The notes under the pieces: model-generated
Database searches by the model: none
Seen by the model: only the letters and a program-made list of their open reading frames with translations
Told to the model about the DNA's origin: nothing
Made by a program: the position numbers and the translations under genes
Part shown: piece after piece, positions 50,397 to 58,646 of the stretch
How positions within the stretch are numbered: position 1 is the stretch's first letter
How the letters are laid out: each line of letters starts with the position of its first letter
Source of the DNA: Streptomyces mangrovi
Lineage (GTDB): Bacteria > Actinomycetota > Actinomycetes > Streptomycetales > Streptomycetaceae
DNA length: 64,000 nucleotides
NCBI RefSeq assembly: GCF_900114215.1
Contig: NZ_FOSG01000008.1
Location: 218,395 to 282,394 of the forward strand
Direction: 5' to 3'

Positions 50397-51566
50397 ATGA
50401 CACGCAGGGTCGTACGGATCGCCATGAACGGCGTCACCGGCCGGATGGGATACCGCCAGCATCTGGTCCGCTCCATCCTCGCCATCCGCGAGCAGGGCGG
50501 ACTGGAGCTGGGCGACGGCGATGTGCTGTGGCCCGAACCGGTCCTCGTCGGGCGCCGCGAGCACGCGCTCAGAGCGCTCGCCGAGCGCCACGGCCTCGAC
50601 CCCGACGCCGTGAGCTGCGACCTCGACGCCGTACTGGCCGACGAGAGCGTCGAGATCTACTTCGACGCCCAGGTCACCTCCGCCCGCGAGGCCGCCATCC
50701 GCAAGGCGATCGCCGCCGGCAAGCACGTCTACACCGAGAAGCCCACCGCCACCGGCCTCGACGGCGCGCTGGAACTGGCCCGGCTCGCCCGCACCGCCGG
50801 CGTCAAGCACGGCGTGGTGCAGGACAAGCTCTTTCTGCCGGGACTGCTCAAGCTCAAGCGGCTGATCGACGGCGGCTTCTTCGGCCGCATCCTGTCGGTG
50901 CGCGGCGAGTTCGGCTACTGGGTCTTCGAGGGCGACTGGCAGCCCGCCCAGCGCCCCTCGTGGAACTACCGGGCCGAGGACGGCGGCGGCATCGTCGTCG
51001 ACATGTTCCCGCACTGGGAGTACGTGCTGCACGAGCTGTTCGGCCGGGTGCGCACCGTCCAGGCCGTCACCGCCACCCACGTCCCGCAGCGCTGGGACGA
51101 GATGGGCAAGCCGTACCAGGCCACCGCCGACGACGCCGCCTACGGCATCTTCCAGCTCGACGGCGGGATCGTCGCCCAGATCAACTCCTCCTGGACCGTG
51201 CGGGTCAACCGCGACGAACTGGTGGAGTTCCAGGTCGACGGCACCGAGGGGTCGGCCGTCGCCGGACTGCGCACCTGCCGCGTCCAGCACCGCTCCGCCA
51301 CCCCGAAGCCGGTGTGGAACCCGGACCTGCCGGTGACCGAGTCCTTCCGCGACCAGTGGCAGGAGGTGCCGGACAACCACCCCGAGGGCGGGGAGTTCGA
51401 CAACGGTTTCAAGGCGCAGTGGGAGCTGTTCCTGCGTCATGTGGTGCTGGACGAGCCCTACACCTGGGATCTGCTGGCCGGCGCCCGCGGCGTCCAGCTC
51501 GCCGAACTCGGCCTGGCCTCGGCCGCCGAGGGCCGCCGCCTCGACGTACCGGAGCTGAGCCTGTGA
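50397..51566 (+). CDS. Gfo/Idh/MocA-family oxidoreductase (389 aa)
   Basis: NAD(P)-dependent sugar or polyol dehydrogenase. N-terminal Rossmann fold (RIAMNGVTGRMGYRQHLVRS, with a TGRMG rather than the standard GxGxxG) and the catalytic-lysine motif GKHVYTEKPTATGLDGALEL; C-terminal GFO_IDH domain (GEFGYWVFEGDWQPAQRPSW, DGGGIVVDMFPHWEYVLHEL). Ribosome site GAGGG six bases before ATG. First gene of a coupled operon; the DUF993 gene starts within its stop codon (GTGA). Close relatives occur in pathways for inositol-like or keto-sugar compounds; substrate unknown. Confidence 0.9.
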   Translation: MTRRVVRIAMNGVTGRMGYRQHLVRSILAIREQGGLELGDGDVLWPEPVLVGRREHALRALAERHGLDPDAVSCDLDAVLADESVEIYFDAQVTSAREAAIRKAIAAGKHVYTEKPTATGLDGALELARLARTAGVKHGVVQDKLFLPGLLKLKRLIDGGFFGRILSVRGEFGYWVFEGDWQPAQRPSWNYRAEDGGGIVVDMFPHWEYVLHELFGRVRTVQAVTATHVPQRWDEMGKPYQATADDAAYGIFQLDGGIVAQINSSWTVRVNRDELVEFQVDGTEGSAVAGLRTCRVQHRSATPKPVWNPDLPVTESFRDQWQEVPDNHPEGGEFDNGFKAQWELFLRHVVLDEPYTWDLLAGARGVQLAELGLASAAEGRRLDVPELSL

Positions 51567-52732
51567 TCCGCCTGCCCGACGCCTGCGGCGTCCTGCGCGA
51601 GTACACCCCCCGCACCGAGCCCGCGGTGCCCGCCGCCGGGAGCCCGCCGCCGGCCTCCCGCACGGTGTTCTCCGCCGCCCACGTCGTCGCCGACCCGTTC
51701 GCGGACGTGACGCCCGACGGCCCGGCCGCCGTCGACTGGGACGCCACGCTCGCCTTCCGCCGCCATCTGTGGTCCCACGGGCTCGGGGTCGCCGAGGCCA
51801 TGGACACCGCCCAGCGAGGCATGGGCCTGGACTGGGCCGCGGCCGCCGAGCTGATCCGCCGCTCCGCCGCCGAGGCCGCCGCCTGCCGGGGCCGTATCGC
51901 CTGCGGGGTGGGCACCGACCAGCTCACCGGCCCCGCCGCGTCCCTGGGCGAGGTCCGCACCGCCTACGAGGAGCAGCTCGCCGTGGTGGAGGAGGCCGGC
52001 GCCCGGGCGATCATGATGGCCTCCCGCGCCATGGCCGCCCTCGCCCGGGGCCCCGAGGACTACCTGGAGCTCTACGGGCACCTGCTGCGCCAGGCGTCCG
52101 AGCCGGTGATCCTGCACTGGCTCGGCCCGATGTTCGACCCGGCGCTCACCGGCTACTGGGGCAGCGAGGACCTGGACGCCGCCACCGAGACCTTCCTCGC
52201 CGTCGTCGCCGAGCACCCCGACAAGGTCGACGGCGTCAAGATCTCCCTGCTGGACGCGGGCCGCGAGGTCGCGCTGCGCCGCCGACTGCCGGACGGGGTG
52301 CGCTGCTACACCGGCGACGACTTCAACTACCCGGAACTGATCGCGGGCGAGGACCCCGCGGCCGGCGGGCGCTTCAGCCACGCCCTGCTGGGCGTCTTCG
52401 ACCCGCTGGCGCCGCTGGCGGCCGAGGCCGTGCGGGTGCTGGACACCGGGAACGCGGCGGGCTTCCGCAAACTGCTGGACCCCACCGTCGAGCTGTCCCG
52501 CCACCTGTTCCAGGCCCCGACCCGCTACTACAAGACCGGCGTGGTGTTCCTCGCCTGGCTGGCCGGGCACCAGGAGCACTTCGCCATGGTCGGCGGGGCG
52601 CAGTCCGCGCGCTCGCTGCCGCACCTGGCACGGGCGTACGAACTGGCCGACTCCCTGGGACTGTTCCCCGACCCGGCGCTGGCCGAGGCGCGGATGCGGC
52701 ACCTGCTGGCGGTGTACGGGGTGGCGGCGTGA
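51563..52732 (+). CDS. DUF993 protein, dihydrodipicolinate-synthase-like fold (389 aa)
   Basis: GTG start overlapping the upstream stop (GTGA). TIM-barrel protein of the DUF993 group: RIACGVGTDQLTGPAASLGE, IMMASRAMAALARGPEDYLE, VDGVKISLLDAGREVALRRR (Lys in GVKIS at the Schiff-base-like position) and VRCYTGDDFNYPELIAGED. The fold suggests an aldolase-type or lyase reaction on a keto-acid. It lies between an oxidoreductase and a sugar-phosphate isomerase-like gene under a LacI regulator, so a carbon-carbon cleavage step in sugar/polyol catabolism is a reasonable inference. The exact reaction is not known to me. Confidence 0.88.
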   Translation: MIRLPDACGVLREYTPRTEPAVPAAGSPPPASRTVFSAAHVVADPFADVTPDGPAAVDWDATLAFRRHLWSHGLGVAEAMDTAQRGMGLDWAAAAELIRRSAAEAAACRGRIACGVGTDQLTGPAASLGEVRTAYEEQLAVVEEAGARAIMMASRAMAALARGPEDYLELYGHLLRQASEPVILHWLGPMFDPALTGYWGSEDLDAATETFLAVVAEHPDKVDGVKISLLDAGREVALRRRLPDGVRCYTGDDFNYPELIAGEDPAAGGRFSHALLGVFDPLAPLAAEAVRVLDTGNAAGFRKLLDPTVELSRHLFQAPTRYYKTGVVFLAWLAGHQEHFAMVGGAQSARSLPHLARAYELADSLGLFPDPALAEARMRHLLAVYGVAA

Positions 52733-53604
52733 ACGCGTTCCCCGAAGCCCCTGGGGCCCCTGGCGCCGGCGGGTCCGCCGGCCCCGGCCGCTTCTCCATC
52801 AACCAGGAGACCGTCCGGCAGCTCTCCCTGCCCGAACTGGTGAAGGAGTGTGCCTCGCTGGGCGTCGGCGGCGTCGGCCTGTGGCGGGCGCCCGTCCGCA
52901 AGTACGGGGTGGAGGCCACCGCCCGCCTGGTGCGGGAGGCGGGTCTGACCGTCACCAGCCTGTGCCGCGGCGGCTTCCTCACCGCCGCCGACCCCGCCGC
53001 GCGCCGTGCGGCGCTGGAGGACAACCGGGCGGCGGTCGACGAGGCGGCCGGGATCGGCACCGACACCCTGGTCCTGGTCTCCGGCGGGCTGCCCGAGGGC
53101 GACCGCGACCTGTACGGCGCCCGCGAGCGGATCGCCGACGCGCTGGCCGAACTGGCCCCCTACGCGGTCGGGCGCGGGGTGCGGCTGGCCATCGAGCCGC
53201 TGCACCCGATGTTCGCCTCGGACCGCTGCGTCGTCTCCACCCTCGGACAGGCCCTGGACCTGGCCGAGCGCTTCCCGGCCGAGCAGGTCGGCGTGGTCGT
53301 GGACACGTACCACATCTGGTGGGACGACCTGGCGCCCGCGCAGATCGACCGGGCGGGGCAGGGCGGCCGCATCGCCGCCTTCCAGCTCGCCGACTGGTGC
53401 ACCCCGCTGCCGGCGGGCGTGCTGCTGGGCCGCGGGCAGCTCGGGGACGGCTCGGTCGACTTCCGCTTCTGGCGCGACCGGGTGGCGGCGGCCGGCTACA
53501 CCGGCTGGACGGAGGTGGAGATCTTCAACGAGGCCCTGTGGGACCGCGACGGCCGCGAGGCGCTCGCGGAGACGGTGGAGCGCTTCCGCGCCCACGTCCT
53601 GTAG
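52729..53604 (+). CDS. Sugar phosphate isomerase/epimerase family protein (291 aa)
   Basis: GTG start overlapping the DUF993 stop (GTGA). AP endonuclease 2/xylose-isomerase-like TIM barrel: FSINQETVRQLSLPELVKEC, GVEATARLVREAGLTVTSLC, metal ligands in LAIEPLHPMFASDRC (Glu), VVVDTYHIWWDDL (Asp, His) and TGWTEVEIFNEALW (Glu). The 20-residue N-terminus is Gly/Pro/Ala-rich. Last gene of the operon, followed by a long-stem terminator. Isomerase or epimerase of the compound oxidised by the first gene's product, by inference. Confidence 0.9.
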   Translation: MNAFPEAPGAPGAGGSAGPGRFSINQETVRQLSLPELVKECASLGVGGVGLWRAPVRKYGVEATARLVREAGLTVTSLCRGGFLTAADPAARRAALEDNRAAVDEAAGIGTDTLVLVSGGLPEGDRDLYGARERIADALAELAPYAVGRGVRLAIEPLHPMFASDRCVVSTLGQALDLAERFPAEQVGVVVDTYHIWWDDLAPAQIDRAGQGGRIAAFQLADWCTPLPAGVLLGRGQLGDGSVDFRFWRDRVAAAGYTGWTEVEIFNEALWDRDGREALAETVERFRAHVL

Positions 53605-53700
53605 GGGCCGCCGTCCCGCAGGGGCCGTTCCGCGGGGGCGGAGCCCGCCGGGGCCGCAGGACGGACGCGGTCCGCCACCGTCGCGCCGCGGACCGCGCCG

Positions 53701-53740
53701 GCCGCCGTCGCCTCCCGTCCGCACGGGAGGCGACGGCGGC
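53701..53740. terminator. Bidirectional terminator
   Basis: Perfect 18-bp arms (GCCGCCGTCGCCTCCCGT and complement) with a 4-base loop, between the isomerase gene and the convergent small gene. Confidence 0.85.
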
Positions 53741-53741
53741 G

Positions 53742-53969
53742 TCACCGCGCGCCGCCGCGGTCCTGCTCGGCGCCCTCCGCGCCCTTGCCGCCCTCGGCCT
53801 GCGAAGGGGTGGCGGCCGGGCCCTTCTCCCCGGCGCCGGCGGCCTTCCTCGCCGCTCCCTTCCTCGTGGCGGCTTCGGCCTCGTGCCGCTCGTGCAGCCC
53901 GCGTGACTGGTCGATGCCCTCCTCGTCGTCCCGCTCGCCCTCGGCCTGGGACGGGGTCCACCCGCTCAT
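53742..53969 (-). CDS. Small hydrophilic SQAEGE-repeat protein (75 aa)
   Basis: Short, highly charged and probably disordered protein with the motif TPSQAEGE/TPSQAEGG at both ends (MSGWTPSQAEGERDDEEGID and PAATPSQAEGGKGAEGAEQD). Such SQAEGE proteins are common small genes of Streptomyces with no known role. Start ATG 53969; the frame's earlier ATG at 53984 only adds MRRRR. Its stop directly abuts the terminator. Confidence 0.65.
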   Translation of the reverse strand: MSGWTPSQAEGERDDEEGIDQSRGLHERHEAEAATRKGAARKAAGAGEKGPAATPSQAEGGKGAEGAEQDRGGAR

Positions 53970-54462
53970 GCGCCGTCTCCTCACTGTCGGATGCCGTCAC
54001 GGTCGCCTCCCGCCGCTCCCGAACGCCGGAGCCTCCCGCCGCTCCCGTCCGCCGGAGGGCTCCGGCGGAGCCGTTGGGCGGGGCCGGCCCGGTGGGGTCC
54101 CGGGGAAGCCCGGGCCGGGTACCCGGACCCGCGCCGATTCCACTTCCGCCGCCCGCCGCAAAGGCACCGCGGGAGAACCGGCGGAAAAAATCTTGTTCCG
54201 CCGTGCAACCCTTCCGGCCCTCCGAGGGTCATAGCGGGTGTCGGTCGAACCGGGGAGGGATCTCGGGGGAGGGTGAGACCGACGGGGGACACGAGGGGCC
54301 CCGGCCGTTCAGGCCGGGCCCCTCGTAACGTTCCGCATGTTCCGCATGTTCCGCGGCGTTCCGCCCGCGGCGGGAACCCGCACCACCCCGCACCGCCCCG
54401 TACCCGCCGCGTCCCCGCGGCCGGGATTCCGGTTGTCGGTCCCCGGAGTTACGGTCTGTGAC
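53970..54462. other. Intergenic region before recD2 with a promoter-terminator pair
   Basis: No protein gene seen. A 26-bp unit is duplicated with two mismatches (54005-54056). TGCAACC at 54204-54210 with GGTCATA at 54227-54233 has ECF-type promoter spacing. A long hairpin (54291-54326, 15-bp stem with one bulge) follows about 60 bp later, so a short RNA of some 80-90 nt could be made. Just after it are two GTTCCGCAT repeats. Confidence 0.45.
54291..54326 (+). terminator. Orphan terminator-like hairpin upstream of recD2
   Basis: ACGAGGGGCCCCGGCC and GGCCGGGCCCCTCGT pair over 15 bp with one bulged C and a 5-base loop. No annotated gene ends here on either strand. Confidence 0.5.
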
Positions 54463-56685
54463 ATGTCGTTCCAACCCGCCGTCCTCGAGGCCGTCCTCGA
54501 GCGCATCACCTACGCCAACGAGGAAAACGGCTACACGGTCGCCCGTGTCGACACCGGGCGCGGCGGCGAGCTGCTCACGGTCGTCGGCTCGCTGCTCGGC
54601 GCACAGGTGGGGGAGTCGCTGCGGATGGAGGGCCGCTGGGGCTCGCACCCGCAGTACGGCCGCCAGTTCACCGTGGAGAACTACACCACGGTCCTGCCGG
54701 CCACCGTCCAGGGCATCCGGCGCTATCTGGGCTCCGGCCTGATCAAGGGCATCGGCCCGAAGATCGCCGAGCGGATCGTGGACCACTTCGGGCTGGAGAC
54801 CCTGGAGGTCATCGAGAACGAGCCGGAGCGGCTGATCGAGGTGCCCGGCCTCGGCCCGAAGCGGACGAAGCTGATCGGCGCGGCCTGGGAGGAGCAGAAG
54901 GCGATCAAGGAGGTGATGGTCTTCCTCCAGGGGGTGGGGGTGTCCACCTCGATCGCGGTGCGCATCTACAAGAAGTACGGCGACGCCTCGATCTCGGTGG
55001 TGCGCAACCAGCCCTACCGGCTGGCCGCCGACGTGTGGGGCATCGGCTTCCTGACCGCCGACCGCATCGCGCAGGCCGTCGGCATCCCGCACGACAGCCC
55101 CGACCGGGTGAAGGCCGGGCTGCAGTACGCGCTGTCGCAGTCGGCCGACCAGGGGCACTGCTACCTGCCGGAGGAGCGGCTGATCGCCGACACCGTCAAG
55201 CTCCTCCAGGTGGACACCGGCCTGGTCATCGACTGCCTGGGCGAGCTGGCGGGCGAGGAGGAGGGGGTGGTGCGCGAGCGGGTCCCCGACCCGGAGCACC
55301 CCGAGCAGCGGGTCTCGGCGGTCTATCTGGTGCCCTTCCACCGCGCCGAGCTGTCCCTGTCGGCCCAGCTGCTGCGCCTGCTGCGCACCGAGGAGGACCG
55401 CATCCCGGCCTTCCGGGACGTCGACTGGGAGAAGGCCCTGGCCTGGCTGGCGAAGCGCACCGGGGCCGAGCTGGCCCCCGAGCAGCGGGACGCGGTGAAG
55501 CTGGCGCTGACCGAGAAGGTGGCGGTGCTCACCGGCGGGCCCGGCTGCGGCAAGTCCTTCACCGTGCGGTCGGTGGTGGAGCTGGCGCGGGCCAAGCGGG
55601 CGAAGGTGGTGCTGGCCGCGCCCACCGGCCGGGCGGCCAAGCGGCTGTCGGAGCTGACGGGGGCGGAGGCCTCCACCGTCCACCGGCTGCTGGAGCTCAA
55701 GCCCGGCGGGGACGCCGCCTACGACCGGGAACGACCGCTGGACGCCGACCTGGTGGTCGTCGACGAGGCGTCCATGCTGGACCTGCTGCTGGCCAACAAG
55801 CTGATCAAGGCCGTGGCGCCGGGCGCCCATCTGCTGCTGGTGGGGGACGTGGACCAGCTGCCGTCGGTGGGTGCGGGCGAGGTGCTGCGCGACCTGCTCT
55901 CCGAGGGCAGCCCGGTCCCGGCGGTGCGGCTGACGCGGATCTTCCGGCAGGCCCAGCAGTCCGGCGTGGTCACCAACGCCCACCGCATCAACTCCGGGGT
56001 CCCGCCCATCACCCGGGGTCTGTCGGACTTCTTCCTCTTCGTGGAGGACGACACCGAGGAGGCCGGCCGGCTCACCGTCGACGTGGCGGCCCGGCGCGTC
56101 CCGGCGAAGTTCGGCCTCGACCCGCGCCGCGACGTACAGGTGCTGGCGCCGATGCACCGGGGCCCGGCCGGCGCGGGCACGCTCAACGGGCTGCTCCAGC
56201 AGGCCATCACCCCCGGCCGGCCCGATCTGCCCGAAAAGCGATTCGGCGGACGGGTTTTCCGGGTGGGCGACAAGGTCACTCAGATCCGCAACAACTACGA
56301 GAAGGGAGCCAACGGGGTCTTCAACGGCACGGTGGGCGTGGTCACCGCCCTGAGCACGGAGGAGCAGCGCCTGACGGTGCGCACCGACGAGGACGAGGAG
56401 GTGGGCTACGACTTCGACGAACTGGACGAACTCGCGCACGCCTACGCGGTGACCATCCACCGCTCCCAGGGCAGCGAGTACCCGGCGGTGGTCGTACCGG
56501 TCACCACCGGCGCCTGGATGATGCTCCAGCGCAACCTGCTCTACACGGCCGTGACCAGGGCCAAACGCCTTGTGGTGCTGGTGGGGTCGCGCAGGGCTCT
56601 GGGCCAGGCCGTGCGGACGGTCTCCGCGGGACGGCGCTGCACCGCCCTGGACCACCGATTGCGCGGCACGCCACACCCCGCGTAA
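54463..56685 (+). CDS. recD2: RecD2-like ATP-dependent DNA helicase (740 aa)
   Basis: SF1B 5'-3' helicase not associated with RecBC. N-terminal OB-like part (LEAVLERITYANEENGYTVA), helix-hairpin-helix region (LGSGLIKGIGPKIAERIVDH, LIEVPGLGPKRTKLI), then helicase motifs: I GGPGCGKSFT, Ia AAPTGRAAKRLSEL, II VVVDEASMLDLLL, III LVGDVDQLPSVGAGEVLRDL, and the C-terminal UvrD_C_2 motif TIHRSQGSEYPAVV with TAVTRAKRLVVLVG. The usual family length is about 720-750. Start ATG 54463. Works in DNA repair or replication-fork maintenance; the citrate synthase gene follows but is probably separate. Confidence 0.94.
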   Translation: MSFQPAVLEAVLERITYANEENGYTVARVDTGRGGELLTVVGSLLGAQVGESLRMEGRWGSHPQYGRQFTVENYTTVLPATVQGIRRYLGSGLIKGIGPKIAERIVDHFGLETLEVIENEPERLIEVPGLGPKRTKLIGAAWEEQKAIKEVMVFLQGVGVSTSIAVRIYKKYGDASISVVRNQPYRLAADVWGIGFLTADRIAQAVGIPHDSPDRVKAGLQYALSQSADQGHCYLPEERLIADTVKLLQVDTGLVIDCLGELAGEEEGVVRERVPDPEHPEQRVSAVYLVPFHRAELSLSAQLLRLLRTEEDRIPAFRDVDWEKALAWLAKRTGAELAPEQRDAVKLALTEKVAVLTGGPGCGKSFTVRSVVELARAKRAKVVLAAPTGRAAKRLSELTGAEASTVHRLLELKPGGDAAYDRERPLDADLVVVDEASMLDLLLANKLIKAVAPGAHLLLVGDVDQLPSVGAGEVLRDLLSEGSPVPAVRLTRIFRQAQQSGVVTNAHRINSGVPPITRGLSDFFLFVEDDTEEAGRLTVDVAARRVPAKFGLDPRRDVQVLAPMHRGPAGAGTLNGLLQQAITPGRPDLPEKRFGGRVFRVGDKVTQIRNNYEKGANGVFNGTVGVVTALSTEEQRLTVRTDEDEEVGYDFDELDELAHAYAVTIHRSQGSEYPAVVVPVTTGAWMMLQRNLLYTAVTRAKRLVVLVGSRRALGQAVRTVSAGRRCTALDHRLRGTPHPA

Positions 56686-56817
56686 CTTTCCGGAGGCACT
56701 CCGTGCCACCTGCGGGCCTGCTGGCCGACCCCGAGTGCACCGCACCGCACCGAATGGGAGACAGTGGGACGAGGACAGGGCACTCGAAGATGAGGCACTA
56801 CGTCGGTGAGGGATGAC

Positions 56818-58122
56818 GTGAGCGAACACCGTGAAAGCGATGGCGCAGTAGTACTGCGGTACGGGGACGGCGAGTACAGCTTCCCGCTGGTCGGCAGCAC
56901 TGTCGGTGACAGTGGTTTCGACATCTCCAAGCTGCGCGCCCAGACCGGTCTGGTGACCCTGGACTCCGGTTACGGCAACACCGCCGCGTACAAGTCGGCG
57001 GTCACCTTTCTCGACGGCGAGAAGGGCATCCTCCGCTACCGCGGGTATCCGATCGAGCAGCTCGCCGAGCACGGCACGTTCCTCGAGACGGCTTACCTGC
57101 TGATCAACGGAGAGCTGCCCACGGTCGACCAGCTGGCCGGCTTCCGCAACGAGATCACCCAGCACACCCTGCTCCACGAGGACGTCAAACGGTTCTACGA
57201 CGGCTTCCCGCGGGACGCCCACCCGATGGCGATGCTCTCCTCGGTGGTGAGCGCGCTGTCCACCTTCTACCAGGACAGCCACAACCCCTTCGACGAGCAG
57301 CAGCGGCACCTGTCCACCATCCGGCTGCTCGCCAAGCTGCCCACCATCGCGGCGTACGCGTACAAGAAGTCGGTGGGCCACCCGGTGGTCTACCCGCGCA
57401 ACGACCTGGGCTACGTCGAGAACTTCCTGCGTATGACCTTCTCGGTCCCGGCCGAGGAGTACGAGCTCAACCCGGTCGTGAGCAGTGCCCTGGACAAGCT
57501 GCTCATCCTGCACGCGGACCACGAGCAGAACTGCTCGACCTCCACCGTGCGTCTGGTCGGCTCCTCCCAGGCGAACATGTTCGCCTCCATCTCCGCCGGG
57601 ATCAGCGCCCTGTGGGGCCCCCTGCACGGCGGCGCCAACCAGTCGGTGCTGGAGATGCTGGAGCGCATCAAGGCCGAGGGCGGTGACGTCGACTCCTTCA
57701 TCCGCCGGGTGAAGAACAAGGAGGAGGGCGTCCGGCTGATGGGCTTCGGCCACCGCGTCTACAAGAGCTTCGACCCCCGGGCGAAGATCATCAAGGCGGC
57801 GGCGCACGACGTCCTCTCCGCGCTCGGCAAGTCCGACGAACTGCTGGACATCGCGCTGAAGCTGGAGGAGCACGCGCTGGCCGACGACTACTTCGTCGAG
57901 CGCAACCTCTACCCGAACGTCGACTTCTACACCGGTCTGATCTACCGGGCCATGGGCTTCCCGACCACCATGTTCACCGTGCTGTTCGCGCTCGGCCGCC
58001 TGCCCGGCTGGATCGCGCAGTGGCACGAGATGATCAAGGAGCCGGGCTCCCGCATCGGCCGTCCGCGCCAGATCTACACCGGCGTCGTCGAGCGCGACTA
58101 CGTCCCGGTGGAGCAGCGCTGA
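56818..58122 (+). CDS. citA: Citrate synthase, hexameric type (434 aa)
   Basis: Condenses acetyl-CoA and oxaloacetate to citrate. Catalytic residues are visible: His in GPLHGGANQSVLEML, His in MGFGHRVYKSFDPRAKI, Asp in ERNLYPNVDFYTGL. The N-terminal beta domain (VVLRYGDGEYSFPLVGSTVG) marks the type II, Gram-negative-like enzyme used as main citrate synthase in Streptomyces. I chose GTG 56818 (VSEHRES) with GAGG six bases upstream; a GTG at 56806 in frame lacks this signal. Followed by a strong terminator. Confidence 0.95.
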   Translation: MSEHRESDGAVVLRYGDGEYSFPLVGSTVGDSGFDISKLRAQTGLVTLDSGYGNTAAYKSAVTFLDGEKGILRYRGYPIEQLAEHGTFLETAYLLINGELPTVDQLAGFRNEITQHTLLHEDVKRFYDGFPRDAHPMAMLSSVVSALSTFYQDSHNPFDEQQRHLSTIRLLAKLPTIAAYAYKKSVGHPVVYPRNDLGYVENFLRMTFSVPAEEYELNPVVSSALDKLLILHADHEQNCSTSTVRLVGSSQANMFASISAGISALWGPLHGGANQSVLEMLERIKAEGGDVDSFIRRVKNKEEGVRLMGFGHRVYKSFDPRAKIIKAAAHDVLSALGKSDELLDIALKLEEHALADDYFVERNLYPNVDFYTGLIYRAMGFPTTMFTVLFALGRLPGWIAQWHEMIKEPGSRIGRPRQIYTGVVERDYVPVEQR

Positions 58123-58151
58123 GCGCGCCTCCGGGCGCCTAGAGCCACCTG

Positions 58152-58200
58152 CCGCGGCCCCCGCTTCGCAGCCTTTCGGGATGCGGAGCGGGGGCCGCGG
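58152..58200 (+). terminator. Citrate synthase terminator
   Basis: Nineteen-bp arms (58152-58170 and 58182-58200) with one G-T pair and an 11-base loop, about 30 bases after the stop. Confidence 0.85.
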
Positions 58201-58646
58201 TGTGTTCCCGGCGCGGGGGAGCGGTGGAGGAGGCGTGAAGAAGGGTGACGCAGGTCACACATAAAGAGGGGTAACCATTCGGCGGACTCGTGTGTCTTAT
58301 GGGGTGGCGTCGGTACTCCGGCGGAGCCGCCGCCGCCCGCCGTGTTCGTCTGTGGGGGACGAGGACGGTGGTCCGCAGGCGGTGTGCCTCGGGGGAGCTT
58401 GAGCGGCCCTCCCGCCCGTACACCGCCCGGCAGACACCCGGCCAGGATCCCGTGGGGGGAGTCCATGACCGGGAAGAGGAGGCGCCCCGTCGACGGGCCC
58501 GTGGGGGGACTCGTCGTTCGGGGCGCTTCTGTGTGCGCAGGGCCTTGCCGCGGAAGCCGGGCGTGCCCCTGCCGGCGGGGTCTGCCGTGCGGGGTCTGCC
58601 GTGCGGGGTCTGCCGTGCGTGCCGTGGGAGTCCCGCCGTGCGGCGC
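58201..58646. other. Intergenic region between citA terminator and the lasso exporter gene
   Basis: No certain gene. A GGGGGGAG ribosome-like site sits before an ATG at 58465 (MTGKRRRPVDGP), but the frame soon loses coding character and runs antisense into the exporter gene, so it may be a truncated gene start. A 14-bp unit is repeated three times at 58577-58618. The A/T-richer stretch 58255-58300 could be a promoter. Confidence 0.45.
58577..58618. repeat. Three tandem copies of GGGGTCTGCCGTGC
   Basis: Exact 14-bp unit x3, 29 bases downstream of the lasso exporter stop. Likely slippage; too short and unspaced to be CRISPR. Confidence 0.75.

Noticed and set aside
54229..58026. A 1265-codon antisense frame over recD2 and citA
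   Set aside because: It crosses two unrelated real genes on the other strand and has no domains.
58577..58618. CRISPR-like short repeat array
   Set aside because: Units are contiguous 14-mers without spacers; a tandem duplication, not CRISPR. No CRISPR array or cas gene set was seen; the Cas4-like gene at the left end belongs to the phage exonuclease type.
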